From contig NZ_JHQR01000075.1 of assembly GCF_014843825.1 (NCBI RefSeq), positions 60,624-124,623 on the forward strand: a stretch of 64,000 bases of DNA. Reading direction: 5' to 3'. Positions 1 to 9,438 of this stretch are shown piece by piece. This stretch comes from Mesorhizobium silamurunense. GTDB lineage: Bacteria; Pseudomonadota; Alphaproteobacteria; Rhizobiales; Rhizobiaceae. Numbering within the stretch: the stretch's first letter is position 1; each line of letters begins with the position of its first letter. A program made the position numbers and the translations under genes. The notes under the pieces are model-generated. The model was given only the letters and a program-made list of their open reading frames with translations, had not been told where the DNA came from and ran no database searches.

Positions 1-1678
1 GCACGTCGACGCCGACCTCGATGACGGTTGTGGCGATCAGGATGCGCGTCTCGCCCTGCTTGAAGGCGCGCATCGCCTCGTCCTTTTCCGCGCCCTTCAT
101 GCGCCCATGAACCAGGCCGATCTGATCGCCGAACAGCGGCTTCAGCGAGGCGAAACGGTCCTCCGCCGACATCAGCTTGATCTCTTCGGATTCCTCGATC
201 AGCGGGCAGATCCAGTAGATCTTCTGGCCTTCGGCGACGGCGTCGCGCATGCGACCCACCAGTTCGTCCAGCCGCTCCAGCGGCAAGGTCACGGTGCGGA
301 TTGGTTGTCGGCCGGCCGGCTTCTCGGTGAGTTTCGAGACATCCATGTCGCCGAAGGCGGTGAGCACCAGCGTGCGCGGGATCGGTGTCGCCGTCATCAC
401 CAGCATGTCGGGCGCGTCGCCCTTGGCGGTGATGGCGAGGCGCTGGTGGACGCCGAACCGGTGCTGCTCGTCGACGACGGCAAGCACGAGGTCGTGGAAC
501 GTCACCGTTTCCTGGAACAGCGCATGCGTGCCGACGACGATGTCGATCACGCCGCCGGCAAGCCCTTCCAGTGTCTCGGTGCGTTCGCGGCCCTTCTCGC
601 GGCCGGTAAGGATGGCGACGCGCAGCCCGGCTTTCTCCGCCAGCGGCGCGATCGTCGCCAGATGTTGGCGCGCCAGGATTTCTGTCGGCGCCATCAGCGC
701 TGCCTGGCCACCGGCCTCGACCGCGCGTCCCATGGCAAGCAGCGCGACCACCGTCTTGCCGGAGCCGACATCGCCCTGCAGCAGGCGCAGCATGCGTTCG
801 GGATCGGCGAGGTCGGCGTTGATTTCGCCGAGCGCGAATTCCTGACTATGCGTGAGCTTGTAGGGCAGGGCGGCACGCAGTTTTTCGACGACGCGGCCGT
901 CGCCGACCAGCGGCCGGCCCGACAGGCGGCGAATTCTCGCTCGCACCAGCGCCAGCGACACCTGTCCGGCCAGGAACTCGTCGTAAGCCAGGCGCCGCCA
1001 GGCCGTCCCTTCGATGGCAACGTCGATCGGGTCCTTCGGATTGTGGATGCGGGTGAGCGCATCGCCGAAAGACGGAAAGGTGTGGCGGCGCATGAAAGCG
1101 TCGTCCTGCCATTCGGGCAATTCCGGCAAGCGGCCGAGCGCTTGTCCGATGGCGCGGCGCAGCACTTTCGCCGATAGTCCGGCGGTGAGCGGATAGACCG
1201 GCTCGACCAGCGGCAGACCCTCGGCCTCATCGAGCGGGGCGATATGGTCGGGATGGACCATGGTCGGGCGGCCGTTGAACCATTCCATGCGGCCGGAGAT
1301 GACGACGCGCTCGCCTTCGGGCAGCATTTTTTGCAGATAGGCGGCATGGGCTTGGAAGAATGTCAGCGCGATCTCGCCGGTGTCGTCATGTGCATAGACA
1401 CGGTAAGGCACGGACCTGTTGCCGCGCGGCGGCGGCTGGTGCCGGTCGACCCGGACTTCGAGCGTAACGATCTGGCCTTCGGCCGAGAGCGCGATGCCCG
1501 GCCGGTTGCGGCGGTCGATCACTGTGTTGGGCAGCACGAACAGAAGGTCGCCCGCGCGCGCGGGACGGTCGCCGAGATCGGCCGGCACGACCCTTTCGAT
1601 CAGGACGCCAACCTTCGGGCCGACGCCGGCAAGCGAGGTGATCGGGACGAACAATGGATCGAGGATGGAGGGACGCAT
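1..1678 (-). CDS. recG: ATP-dependent DNA helicase RecG (3' end cut by window edge)
   Basis: RecG remodels stalled replication forks and branched recombination intermediates. The minus strand reads open from an ATG at 1678 to the left edge, giving about 559 residues of an expected ~700. Visible are an N-terminal wedge/OB region, Walker A (GDVGSGKT), a DEQHRFG-type DExH box, the TATPIPRT motif and, near the edge, the HGRMKG and ATTVIEVGVD motifs of the second helicase domain. It is divergent from sdhE with about 60 bp between the starts, the usual Rhizobiales order recG/sdhE-mfd. The C-terminal TRG motif lies outside the window. The identification is firm. Confidence 0.97.
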   Translation of the reverse strand, partial: MRPSILDPLFVPITSLAGVGPKVGVLIERVVPADLGDRPARAGDLLFVLPNTVIDRRNRPGIALSAEGQIVTLEVRVDRHQPPPRGNRSVPYRVYAHDDTGEIALTFFQAHAAYLQKMLPEGERVVISGRMEWFNGRPTMVHPDHIAPLDEAEGLPLVEPVYPLTAGLSAKVLRRAIGQALGRLPELPEWQDDAFMRRHTFPSFGDALTRIHNPKDPIDVAIEGTAWRRLAYDEFLAGQVSLALVRARIRRLSGRPLVGDGRVVEKLRAALPYKLTHSQEFALGEINADLADPERMLRLLQGDVGSGKTVVALLAMGRAVEAGGQAALMAPTEILARQHLATIAPLAEKAGLRVAILTGREKGRERTETLEGLAGGVIDIVVGTHALFQETVTFHDLVLAVVDEQHRFGVHQRLAITAKGDAPDMLVMTATPIPRTLVLTAFGDMDVSKLTEKPAGRQPIRTVTLPLERLDELVGRMRDAVAEGQKIYWICPLIEESEEIKLMSAEDRFASLKPLFGDQIGLVHGRMKGAEKDEAMRAFKQGETRILIATTVIEVGVDV

Positions 1679-1741
1679 GCTGTCAGCTTATGTCGCGACG
1701 GCCGCAGCGCAAAGGCTGACACCGCCCTCTATCCACGCTAT

Positions 1742-2056
1742 ATGCGCCGCTCGAACAGGGATGCGGCGATGACCGGAACACAGCGATCAAGCGAGGGGCT
1801 CGACGCCCGGCGGCGTAAGCTTTTGTTCCGCTCCTGGCATCGCGGCATGCGCGAGATGGACCTGATCCTCGGTTCCTTTGCCGATGCCGAGATCGGCGCC
1901 TTGACCGGCGACGAAATCGACCAATATGAAAAGCTCCTCGAAATTCCCGATACCGAATTCCTGCCGATGATCACCGGCGAACGTCCGGTTCCGTCCGATG
2001 TCGATTGCGCGGTGCTGCGGAAGATCCTGGCGTCGCGCCGGGCCATGACATTTTGA
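1742..2056 (+). CDS. sdhE: Succinate dehydrogenase assembly factor SdhE (FAD assembly factor)
   Basis: SdhE assists covalent FAD attachment to the succinate dehydrogenase flavoprotein in the cytoplasm. The small protein (104 aa, or 95 aa from the ATG at 1769) carries the family signature RSWHRGMREMD, containing the RGxxE-type motif that contacts SdhA, followed by an acidic helical domain (LTGDEIDQYEKLL). The start is ambiguous: ATG 1742 gives a longer N-terminus, while ATG 1769 follows an AGGG-containing stretch and fits the family length better. It lies 13 bp before mfd, so the two are probably co-transcribed. Confidence 0.93.
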   Translation: MRRSNRDAAMTGTQRSSEGLDARRRKLLFRSWHRGMREMDLILGSFADAEIGALTGDEIDQYEKLLEIPDTEFLPMITGERPVPSDVDCAVLRKILASRRAMTF

Positions 2057-2069
2057 AAAACGCATAAGC

Positions 2070-5000
2070 ATGAGCCTCATTCCTTCAATCGGCCTGCCCA
2101 AGGGCCGCGCCGGCCAGTTCATCGTCGACGGCGTCGCCGACGGCTACGAAGCCTTCGCGCTGGTGCAGACGGCGCAGGAGATCGCACCCGACAAGCCGGT
2201 GCTGTTCGTCGCGCGCGACGGCCAGCGGCTGCCGGCGATCATCGATGCGCTCGCGTTCGCGGCGCCCGGACTGCCGGTGCTGGAACTGCCTGCCTGGGAT
2301 TGTCTGCCTTACGACCGTGTCTCGCCTGGCGCGGATGCCGCCGCGCGGCGGCTCGCCGCGCTTTCCGCCATCATTGCGCTCGCCAAGAAGCCGCATCGCG
2401 CCGTGATCCTCACCACCGCCAATGCGCTCTTGCAGCGCATTCCGCCGGCCGGGCTGATCGAAGCGCAGACTTTCCATGCCAAGCCCGGCAACCAGATCGA
2501 CATGAACGTGCTGATCGCGCGGCTGGAGAATTCCGGTTTCGAGCGCGTGCCGACGGTGCGCGACGTCGGCGAGTTCGCGGTGCGCGGCGGCATCCTCGAC
2601 CTTTTCGCGCCCGGCTGGAGCGAGGCGCTGAGGCTCGACTTCTTCGGCGACACGCTGGAATCGATCCGCGTCTTCGACGTGGCGACCCAGCGCACAACCG
2701 GCCAGCGCAAGTCGATGGCGCTGCAGGCAATGAGCGAGGTGGCGCTGACGCCGGATACGATCAGCCGCTTCCGCCGCTCCTATATCGAGGCTTTCGGCGC
2801 GCCGTCGCGCGACGACGCGCTCTATGCGGCGGTCAGCGAGGGCCGACGCTTTGCCGGCATGGAGCATTGGCTGCCGTTCTTCTACGAGCGGTTGGAGACG
2901 GTGTTCGACTATCTGCCGGATGCGCCTGTCGTCTTCGACCATCTGGCGCATGAGGCGCTGGCTGAGCGCCACAAGTTGATACTCGACCATTATGAAGCCC
3001 GCCGGAAACAGGCCGACAGCGCGTTGAAGGATGCGGTGCCCTACAAGCCGGTGGCGCCGGACCTGCTTTATCTCTCGCCGGAGAACCTCCGCGCTTCACT
3101 CGGGCCGCGCGAGGACATCGACTTCACCGTCTTCGATGCGCCCGATGTCGGTGGCAAGAAAGTATTCCACGCGGGCTCGCGCCACGGCCGCAGCTTCGCC
3201 GAAGAGCGCGCCGATCCCAACATCAATGTCTTCGATGTCGTGGTGAAGCATATTGCCGACGAGCGCGCCGCGCGCCGCCGCGTCATCGTCGCCGGCTGGA
3301 CCGAGGGCTCGCTCGACCGGCTTAGCCAGATCCTCGCCGAACACCATCTCGGCAACCTCAAACCCGTCGCCACGCTTGCCGAGGTTGAAAAGCTCGAGCC
3401 GGGGCAGGCGGGCCTCGCCGTGCTGCCGCTCGAGTCCGGCTTCGAGACCGACGACATGGTCGTCGTCGCCGAGCAGGACATTCTCGGCGACAGACTGATC
3501 CGGCGTTCGAAGCGCAAGAAGAAGGCTTCCGATTTCATCGCCGAAGCGTCGTCGCTGTCTTCCGGCGACATCGTCGTCCATGCCGACCATGGCATCGGCC
3601 GTTTCGTCGGCCTGCGCACCATCGAGGCGGTTGGCGCGCCGCATGACTGCCTCGAGATCCACTATGCCGGCGACGACCGGCTGTTCCTGCCGGTGGAGAA
3701 CTTCGAGCTCCTGTCGCGCTACGGTTCGGATTCGGCGGAAGCGACGCTCGACAAGCTCGGCGGCGGCGCCTGGCAGGCGCGCAAGGCGCGGCTGAAGCGG
3801 CGCCTGCTCGACATGGCCGGACAGCTCATCCGCATCGCCGCCGAGCGGCAGATGCGCGCCGCTCCTGCCATGATCCCGGCCGACGGCCTTTATGGCGAGT
3901 TCGCCGCGCGCTTCTCTTATGAGGAGACCGACGACCAGCAGACGGCGATCGATTCCGTCATGGACGATCTCGGCGCCGGCAAGCCGATGGACCGGCTGGG
4001 GGGCGGGGGGGGGGGGTCGGCAAGACGGAAGTGGCGCTGCGCGCCGCTTTCATCGCGGCGATGGAAGGGTTTCAGGTCGCTGTCGTGGTGCCGACGACGC
4101 TGCTGTCCCGCCAGCATTTCAAGACCTTCTCGCAGCGCTTTTCCGGCCTGCCGATCCGCATCGCGCAGGCTTCGCGCCTAGTCGGCGCCAAGGAACTGGC
4201 CGAGACCAAGAAGGGCATCGCCGACGGAACGGTCGATATCGTGGTCGGCACACACGCACTGCTCGGCAGCTCGATCTCGTTCAAGAATCTGGGGCTCCTG
4301 ATCATCGACGAGGAGCAGCATTTCGGCGTCAAGCACAAGGAGCGGCTGAAGGAGCTCAAGAACGACGTGCATGTGCTGACGCTGTCGGCGACGCCGATCC
4401 CGCGTACGCTGCAATTGGCGCTGACCGGCGTGCGCGAACTGTCGCTGATCGCCACGCCGCCGGTCGACCGCATGGCGGTGCGCACCTTCATCTCGCCCTT
4501 CGATCCGCTGGTCATCCGCGAGACGCTGCTGCGCGAACGCTATCGCGGCGGCCATTCCTTCTATGTCGTGCCGCGCATCAGCGATCTTGCCGAAATCCAT
4601 GATTTCCTGAAGGAATCCGTGCCGGAGCTGAAAGTGGCGGTCGCCCACGGCCAGATGCCAGCCGGCGAGCTCGACGACATCATGAACGCCTTCTATGACG
4701 GCCAGTACGATGTGCTTCTGTCGACGACCATCGTCGAATCCGGCCTCGACATTCCGACCGCCAATACGCTGATCATCCATCGCGCCGACATGTTCGGCCT
4801 GGCGCAGCTTTATCAGCTGCGCGGCCGCGTCGGCCGCTCGAAGGTGCGCGCCTATGCGCTGTTCACGCTGCCGGCAAACCGCAAGCTCACAGACACGGCC
4901 GAGCGCCGGCTGAAGGTTCTGCAGTCGCTCGACACGCTCGGCGCCGGCTTCCAGCTTGCCAGCCACGATCTCGACATCAGAGGCGCCGGCAACCTTCTCG

Positions 5001-5566
5001 GCGAGGAACAGTCCGGCCATATCAAGGAGGTCGGCTTCGAGCTCTACCAGCAGATGCTGGAAGAGGCGGTGGCCGAGGTGAAGGATTCGGGCGAAGTGCA
5101 GGACGGCGGCTGGTCGCCTCAGATCGCGGTCGGCACGGCCGTGATGATTCCGGAAAGCTATGTGCCCGATTTGCAGCTCAGAATGGCGCTCTACCGCCGC
5201 CTCGGCGACCTCGAAAACACCGAGGAGATCAATGCCTTCGGCGCCGAGCTGATCGACCGTTTCGGACCGCTGCCGGAGGAAGTCACGCATCTCCTGAAGA
5301 TCGTCTTCATCAAGGCGCTCTGCCGCAAGGCCAATGTCGAGAAGCTCGACGCCGGCCCCAAGGGCGTCGTCATTCATTTCCGCAAGCGCGAGTTTCCCAA
5401 CCCGGTCGGGCTGGTCAAATTCATTGGCGAACAGGGCTCGCTGGCCAAGATCAGGGCCGACCACAGCGTCGTCTTCATGCGCGATTGGCCGAACGCGGAG
5501 AAGCGCCTGGCGGGATCGGCAGTGGTGATGACGCAGTTGGCGCGGCTCGTCGACAAAGCCGCCTAA
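2070..5566 (+). pseudogene. mfd: Transcription-repair coupling factor Mfd, reading frame broken by a poly-G tract
   Basis: Mfd displaces stalled RNA polymerase and recruits UvrA for transcription-coupled repair. The two halves together span about 1166 codons, the normal family length. The 5' half (2070 to about 4000) has the UvrB-like domain and the polymerase-interaction region. The 3' half has DEEQHFGVKHKE, SATPIPRT, YQLRGRVGRS and the C-terminal TRCF domain. Between them, positions 3998-4016 are almost only G (six G, one C, twelve G), exactly where codons for the Walker A motif (ICGDVGFGKT in the family) are expected. The segment is 32 nt long where 33 are expected, so the frame shifts by -1. 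Everything else is intact, so a sequencing or assembly error is the simplest explanation; a real lesion would destroy ATP binding. Confidence 0.9.
3998..4016. other. Low-complexity poly-G tract at the mfd Walker A site
   Basis: Nineteen bases, eighteen of them G, replace the codons for Ile-Cys-Gly-Asp-Val-Gly-Phe. The flanking codons (Asp-Arg-Leu before, Gly-Lys-Thr-Glu after) match the family. No comparable tract was noticed elsewhere in the window. Confidence 0.85.
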
Positions 5567-5995
5567 GGCAGGTCGATATTCAGGTGAGGCCGGCCTGCAA
5601 ATGGCGCCTTCCTGCGCTTTCCGACCTTCGCCGGCCGTAGCCTTAATTTAACTGCCACGCCACTCATGAGTGCTACGGCCGGCGTAGGCCGGTGCTCACG
5701 TACTTTCAGGTACGCTCAGCTCCGGTTCTCGGAACCCACCCAGTTTGGTCGCTTCGCGCCCGTCTTCGACTCCCGCTCGGCCTGACCTGAATCTCGACCT
5801 ACCTTGGCAGGCGAAGGCATTCGCCACTGCTGAAATTCCCGGCTAGAATAGGAAATCGGCTTCGTGTAAGGAGCCGCCACCCCATATCGGGGCTGAAGAC
5901 GCGGGCGAGGGTGCCTGGTCATCTGTTTTTGACGCAGTTCCGGACGGAAACGTCACATTCCCGGAATTGCTCTGGAAGGGCGTTTGGGTGCAACG
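5567..5995. other. 429-bp intergenic region with nested palindromes
   Basis: No gene is supported here. A perfect 12-bp inverted repeat (5629-5640 with 5673-5684, arm CGCCGGCCGTAG) encloses a perfect 12-bp palindrome (CACTCATGAGTG, 5661-5672). Downstream lies a copy of a rhizobial-type palindromic element (5934-5970). The rest shows no clear coding signal on either strand. Confidence 0.6.
5934..5970. repeat. Intergenic palindromic repeat, copy 1
   Basis: GCAGTTCCGG (5934-5943) and CCGGAATTGC (5961-5970) form an imperfect inverted repeat. The same arms and inner sequence recur at 45586-45629, where the palindrome is better preserved. It sits about 25 bp before the DAHP synthase start. It resembles the short palindromic elements scattered in rhizobial intergenic regions; the family name is not certain. 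Confidence 0.6.
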
Positions 5996-7369
5996 ATGAC
6001 GAAATGGTCGCCGAATTCGTGGAGAGCAAAGCCGATCAAGCAGGTTCCGGCCTATCCGGACCTTGCGGCGCTGCAGGCCACGGAAGCGCGGCTCGCCACC
6101 TACCCGCCGCTGGTTTTTGCCGGCGAGGCGCGCAAGCTGAAGAAGCAGCTGGCGGCGGTCGCCGCCGGAGAGGCCTTCCTGCTCCAGGGCGGCGACTGCG
6201 CCGAGAGCTTTGCCGAGCACGGCGCCGACAACATCCGCGACTTCTTCCGCGTCTTCCTGCAGATGTCGGTGGTGCTCACCTTCGCCGGCGCGCAGCCGGT
6301 GGTGAAGGTCGGCCGCGTCGCCGGCCAGTTCGCCAAGCCGCGCTCGTCCGACAATGAGACCAAAGGCGGCGTGACGCTGCCGAGCTACCGCGGCGATATC
6401 ATCAACGGCATCGAATTCGACGCCTCCTCGCGCATCCCGGATCCCGCGCGGCAGGAGATGGCGTACCGACAGTCGGCGGCCACCCTCAATCTTCTGCGCG
6501 CCTTCGCGCAGGGCGGCTATGCCAGCCTGGAGAATGTGCATCGCTGGATGCTGGGCTTCGTCGCCGACAGCCCGCAGGGCGAAAAGTACGAGTCGCTCGC
6601 CAACCGCATCACCGAGACGATGGATTTCATGCGCGCGGTGGGCATCACCTCCGAGACGAACTTCGCGCTGCGCGAGACCGATTTCTACACCAGCCATGAG
6701 GCGCTGCTGCTCGGCTATGAGGAGGCGCTGACCCGCGTCGACTCGACCTCCGGCGATTGGTACGCGACCTCCGGCCATATGATCTGGATCGGTGATCGCA
6801 CCCGTCAGCCCGACCATGCGCATGTCGAATATTGCCGCGGCATCGAGAACCCGCTCGGCCTGAAATGCGGCCCGTCGCTGACGCCCGATGGCCTCATGGA
6901 ACTCATCGACCTGCTCAATCCCGAGAACGAGCCGGGCCGGCTGACGCTGATCGCGCGCTTCGGTTCCGACAAGGTCGCCGAACACCTGCCGAAGCTGGTG
7001 CGGGCGGTGAAGAAGGAAGGCCGCAACGTGGTGTGGTCGTCCGACCCGATGCACGGCAACACGATCGAGGCGGCGGGCTACAAGACGCGGCCGTTCGACC
7101 GGATTCTCAAGGAAGTGCAGACTTTCTTCGAGGTGCATCGCGCCGAAGGCACGCATCCGGGCGGCATCCATGTCGAGATGACCGGCAAGAACGTCACCGA
7201 ATGCACCGGCGGCGCCCGCGCCATCACGGCGGAAGACCTGCAGGACCGCTACCACACCCATTGCGATCCGCGCCTCAATGCCGACCAGGCGATCGAGCTG
7301 GCCTTCCTGGTCTCGGACCTGCTCAAGAAAAGCCACACGGTCCAGCACAAGCAGGCCGCCAGCGCCTGA
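5996..7369 (+). CDS. aroG: Class II 3-deoxy-7-phosphoheptulonate (DAHP) synthase
   Basis: This enzyme condenses phosphoenolpyruvate with erythrose 4-phosphate, the first step of the shikimate pathway. The 457-aa protein is of the plant-like class II type: it has the [11 protein letters not shown] signature near residue 65, [14 protein letters not shown] near 105, and the conserved DPMHGNT and [11 protein letters not shown] motifs toward the C-terminus. ATG 5996 is preferred over the in-frame TTG at 5984, giving an [10 protein letters not shown] start typical of the family. It is monocistronic with a strong terminator downstream. The symbol is by analogy; class II enzymes are variously called aroF, aroG or aroH. 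Confidence 0.95.
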   Translation: MTKWSPNSWRAKPIKQVPAYPDLAALQATEARLATYPPLVFAGEARKLKKQLAAVAAGEAFLLQGGDCAESFAEHGADNIRDFFRVFLQMSVVLTFAGAQPVVKVGRVAGQFAKPRSSDNETKGGVTLPSYRGDIINGIEFDASSRIPDPARQEMAYRQSAATLNLLRAFAQGGYASLENVHRWMLGFVADSPQGEKYESLANRITETMDFMRAVGITSETNFALRETDFYTSHEALLLGYEEALTRVDSTSGDWYATSGHMIWIGDRTRQPDHAHVEYCRGIENPLGLKCGPSLTPDGLMELIDLLNPENEPGRLTLIARFGSDKVAEHLPKLVRAVKKEGRNVVWSSDPMHGNTIEAAGYKTRPFDRILKEVQTFFEVHRAEGTHPGGIHVEMTGKNVTECTGGARAITAEDLQDRYHTHCDPRLNADQAIELAFLVSDLLKKSHTVQHKQAASA

Positions 7370-7398
7370 GCCTGCCTCCAATCCGATTTTGTCGATCA

Positions 7399-7430
7399 AG
7401 CGCCGGAGAAATCCGGCGCCTTTTCGTTTT
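7399..7430 (+). terminator. Rho-independent terminator after DAHP synthase
   Basis: A GCGCCGG stem (7400-7406) pairs with CCGGCGC (7413-7419) around a 6-nt loop and is followed by a T-rich tail (CTTTTCGTTTT). Confidence 0.85.
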
Positions 7431-7542
7431 CGGTCGGCGTGGTCACGCGAGCGATTACGAAAATGTGTCCGGGGACGTCCATTGCAAAACCAAGATTGGC
7501 GTGAAGCGTGCGCGCCCGCCAACCCGGTTCCTTCTTGTCACA

Positions 7543-8247
7543 ATGCGTCACGAGCATGCCATCATCCATCACCGCGCGATCGATTTCTGGTCGGCGCGGG
7601 CGGCGGTGCTTGTCGTCATCTGCCTGCAGCTTCTCGTCATCAACGACCTATCGTTCGGTCCGCGCTGGCTGGCTCCGGCAATCGAAGCGGCGCTGCTCGC
7701 GCCGTTGTCGATCGCAACGGCCTGGACGCAGATGGCGACGCAGAAGGCCGTCGACCATGAACATTGGTATGCGATCGGCCGGTTTCGTGTCTTCATCCGC
7801 CGTGCAGCCTTGGTGATGACAGGCGTCATCAGCATCATGAATTGCGGCTCGCTGGTCTTGCTGGTCCAGAAGCTGCTCGAAGGCCATGCCGGCGCCGGCA
7901 CGACGCTGCTGGTCGATGCGCTGAACATCTGGGTCACCAACGTCATCGTCTTCGCGCTGTGGTTCTGGAACACTGATCGCGGCGGGCCGCCGACCTGCGG
8001 CCTGGTCAAGCGCGCGCATGCCGACTTCCTGTTCCCGCAAATGACGCTGCCCGATCGCGAAACCAGGGACTGGCTGCCGGGCTTCGTCGACTATTTCTTC
8101 CTGGCCTTCACCAACGCGACGGCGTTCTCGCCGACCGACACACTGCCGCTCACCCAGCGCGCCAAGCTGTTGATGATGGCCGAGGCGATGATCTCGCTGC
8201 TGACCATCGCGCTGGTGGCCGCGCGTGCTGTGAACATTTTGGCTTAA
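7543..8247 (+). CDS. Integral membrane protein of unknown function
   Basis: A 234-aa inner-membrane protein with four or five hydrophobic segments: around residues 18-35, 40-60, 85-110, 122-142 and 210-232. Between the last two is the stretch FTNATAFSPTDTLPLT, typical of a conserved family of alphaproteobacterial membrane proteins with DUF1345-like ends. No catalytic motif is seen. ATG 7543 is chosen because the in-frame GTG at 7501 adds only a basic, weakly conserved-looking leader. It is transcribed away from the convergent RES toxin gene, whose end is 1 bp away. No function is assigned. Confidence 0.8.
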   Translation: MRHEHAIIHHRAIDFWSARAAVLVVICLQLLVINDLSFGPRWLAPAIEAALLAPLSIATAWTQMATQKAVDHEHWYAIGRFRVFIRRAALVMTGVISIMNCGSLVLLVQKLLEGHAGAGTTLLVDALNIWVTNVIVFALWFWNTDRGGPPTCGLVKRAHADFLFPQMTLPDRETRDWLPGFVDYFFLAFTNATAFSPTDTLPLTQRAKLLMMAEAMISLLTIALVAARAVNILA

Positions 8248-8248
8248 A

Positions 8249-9031
8249 TCAACGCCCGCGCTCCCAGCGCATGTTCGTCAGCCGCGGATCGACGAAGCTC
8301 GTCCTTGAGAATTCCAGCCGCTTGTCCGGAAATTCGCAAATCGCCTGGACGCCGAACGAACCGATGCGGATGCGCCAGGTGTGAGGTTCCAGCGGCTTGG
8401 CCTTAGCAAAACCCTTGCAGGTCAGAAGCGCGATGTTGGCGCCCTTCGGGTCGCGCGCCGATCGGTAGCGGATCGCCCGCATCCCGGCCTCGCGCGCGAC
8501 GTCCGCGATGGCCTGGCAGGCGCAGTAGTCGGTCGGATCCGTCCATGCCTTCTCGTCGCGGTCGAGCGGCGGCCGGATGAGGTCGACGGCCTTGTCGCAT
8601 CTGATCGCCGCGGCAAAGGCCGTGTATTCGGCTGCGTCATTCGGCCATTGCGTCTGCGGCGAATCGGCGAAGAACAGGCAGCGGTAGAAGGCCATCTCCG
8701 CCACCGCCGTCAGCACCGTCTCGGCGGCGTAGTAGACGCCTTTGGTCTTGCCCGCGCGGCGGAATCGCGAGCCGTACGGATAGATCGAGCCGTAGCGGAA
8801 GGGCGTCGCCAGAAGGTAGTGAAGATGGCGGCATTCGAGCGGGATCTGCGGCTTGGTCTCCTCGATCAGGTCCTCCAGCAAGCCCTGTTCGTCGAGCCCG
8901 TCGACGAGCTTCAGCGTCGAGACGCGGTGCTGCGCCTCGACCATCCGCCAATACTTGCCTTCGAGCCCGACCGCCTCAGACGAGAGCGCGTCGGGAGTCC
9001 AGGTAGGCGATGACATCGACAAGTCCGGCAA
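8249..9031 (-). CDS. RES-domain toxin of a RES/Xre toxin-antitoxin pair
   Basis: RES toxins resemble ADP-ribosyltransferases; characterised members deplete or modify NAD+. This 260-aa protein has the three landmarks of the domain in order: an Arg in YWRMVEAQHR (about 29), a Glu in TAVAEMAFYR (about 110) and a Ser in RYRSARDPKGANIALL (about 190). It lies directly downstream of, and overlaps by 56 bp, the antitoxin gene, so translation is probably coupled. A second ATG at 9016 would shorten the overlap. The frame is intact, so it is presumably functional. Confidence 0.92.
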   Translation of the reverse strand: MPDLSMSSPTWTPDALSSEAVGLEGKYWRMVEAQHRVSTLKLVDGLDEQGLLEDLIEETKPQIPLECRHLHYLLATPFRYGSIYPYGSRFRRAGKTKGVYYAAETVLTAVAEMAFYRCLFFADSPQTQWPNDAAEYTAFAAAIRCDKAVDLIRPPLDRDEKAWTDPTDYCACQAIADVAREAGMRAIRYRSARDPKGANIALLTCKGFAKAKPLEPHTWRIRIGSFGVQAICEFPDKRLEFSRTSFVDPRLTNMRWERGR

Positions 9032-9353
9032 TGGTCAGGATTTTTTCGAGCGGCGTGCCGTCGAGCGCCGTGTTTGGGTTCTTCAGCCATGCCCGGGCGA
9101 CCGTCTCGTCGCCGCCGACGATGGCGTCGAGCGAACGGAACAGCCGGACGAACAGCACCGCAAGCTCGAACGGCTTGGTGCCGCGCTCGAGCAGGAATTC
9201 CTGCTTGCGCATGCGCGAGACCGTCGCTTCCGAGACACCGATGACCAGCGCCAGCGTTCTCGCGGTGATGTCGAGCAGGTCGGCCGCGCGCAGCGTGGCC
9301 TTGGTGATGACGGCATTTTCCGCCGCCGTCGCGGCGGCGACTGGACGTTGCAT
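8976..9353 (-). CDS. Xre/MbcA/ParS-type antitoxin (DUF2384)
   Basis: The 125-aa antitoxin partners the RES toxin. Residues about 25-65 form a helix-turn-helix (LALVIGVSEATVSRMRKQEF), and the C-terminal part has the toxin-binding DUF2384 signature (WLKNPNTALDGTPLEKIL, then GLVDVIAYLD). It is the first gene of the pair, as is usual when the antitoxin also represses the operon. A 20-bp palindrome just upstream (9373-9392) is the obvious operator candidate. Confidence 0.92.
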   Translation of the reverse strand: MQRPVAAATAAENAVITKATLRAADLLDITARTLALVIGVSEATVSRMRKQEFLLERGTKPFELAVLFVRLFRSLDAIVGGDETVARAWLKNPNTALDGTPLEKILTIAGLVDVIAYLDSRRALV

Positions 9354-9372
9354 AAGCGCACCCTTTCATTTC

Positions 9373-9392
9373 TGTGGAAAATATAGTCCACA
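9373..9392 (-). promoter_or_regulatory. Palindromic operator candidate of the RES/Xre operon
   Basis: TGTGGA and TCCACA flank an 8-nt AT-rich centre (AAATATAG). It is centred about 30 bp upstream of the antitoxin start, where the -10/-35 region would be. A site here would fit autorepression by the antitoxin; that role is inferred. Confidence 0.6.
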
Positions 9393-9438
9393 AAAATTCA
9401 TTTGGAAAGGGATCGGCCCGAATCCGCCCGCCGAAATG

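Noticed and set aside
3990..4035. Programmed -1 frameshift in mfd
   Set aside because: Poly-G is not a classic slippery site followed by a structure here, and the tract replaces Walker A codons rather than adding a shift site; an error or lesion is simpler.
5716..5922. 68-codon minus-strand frame after mfd
   Set aside because: Composition is not gene-like and it overlaps the palindromic intergenic stretch.
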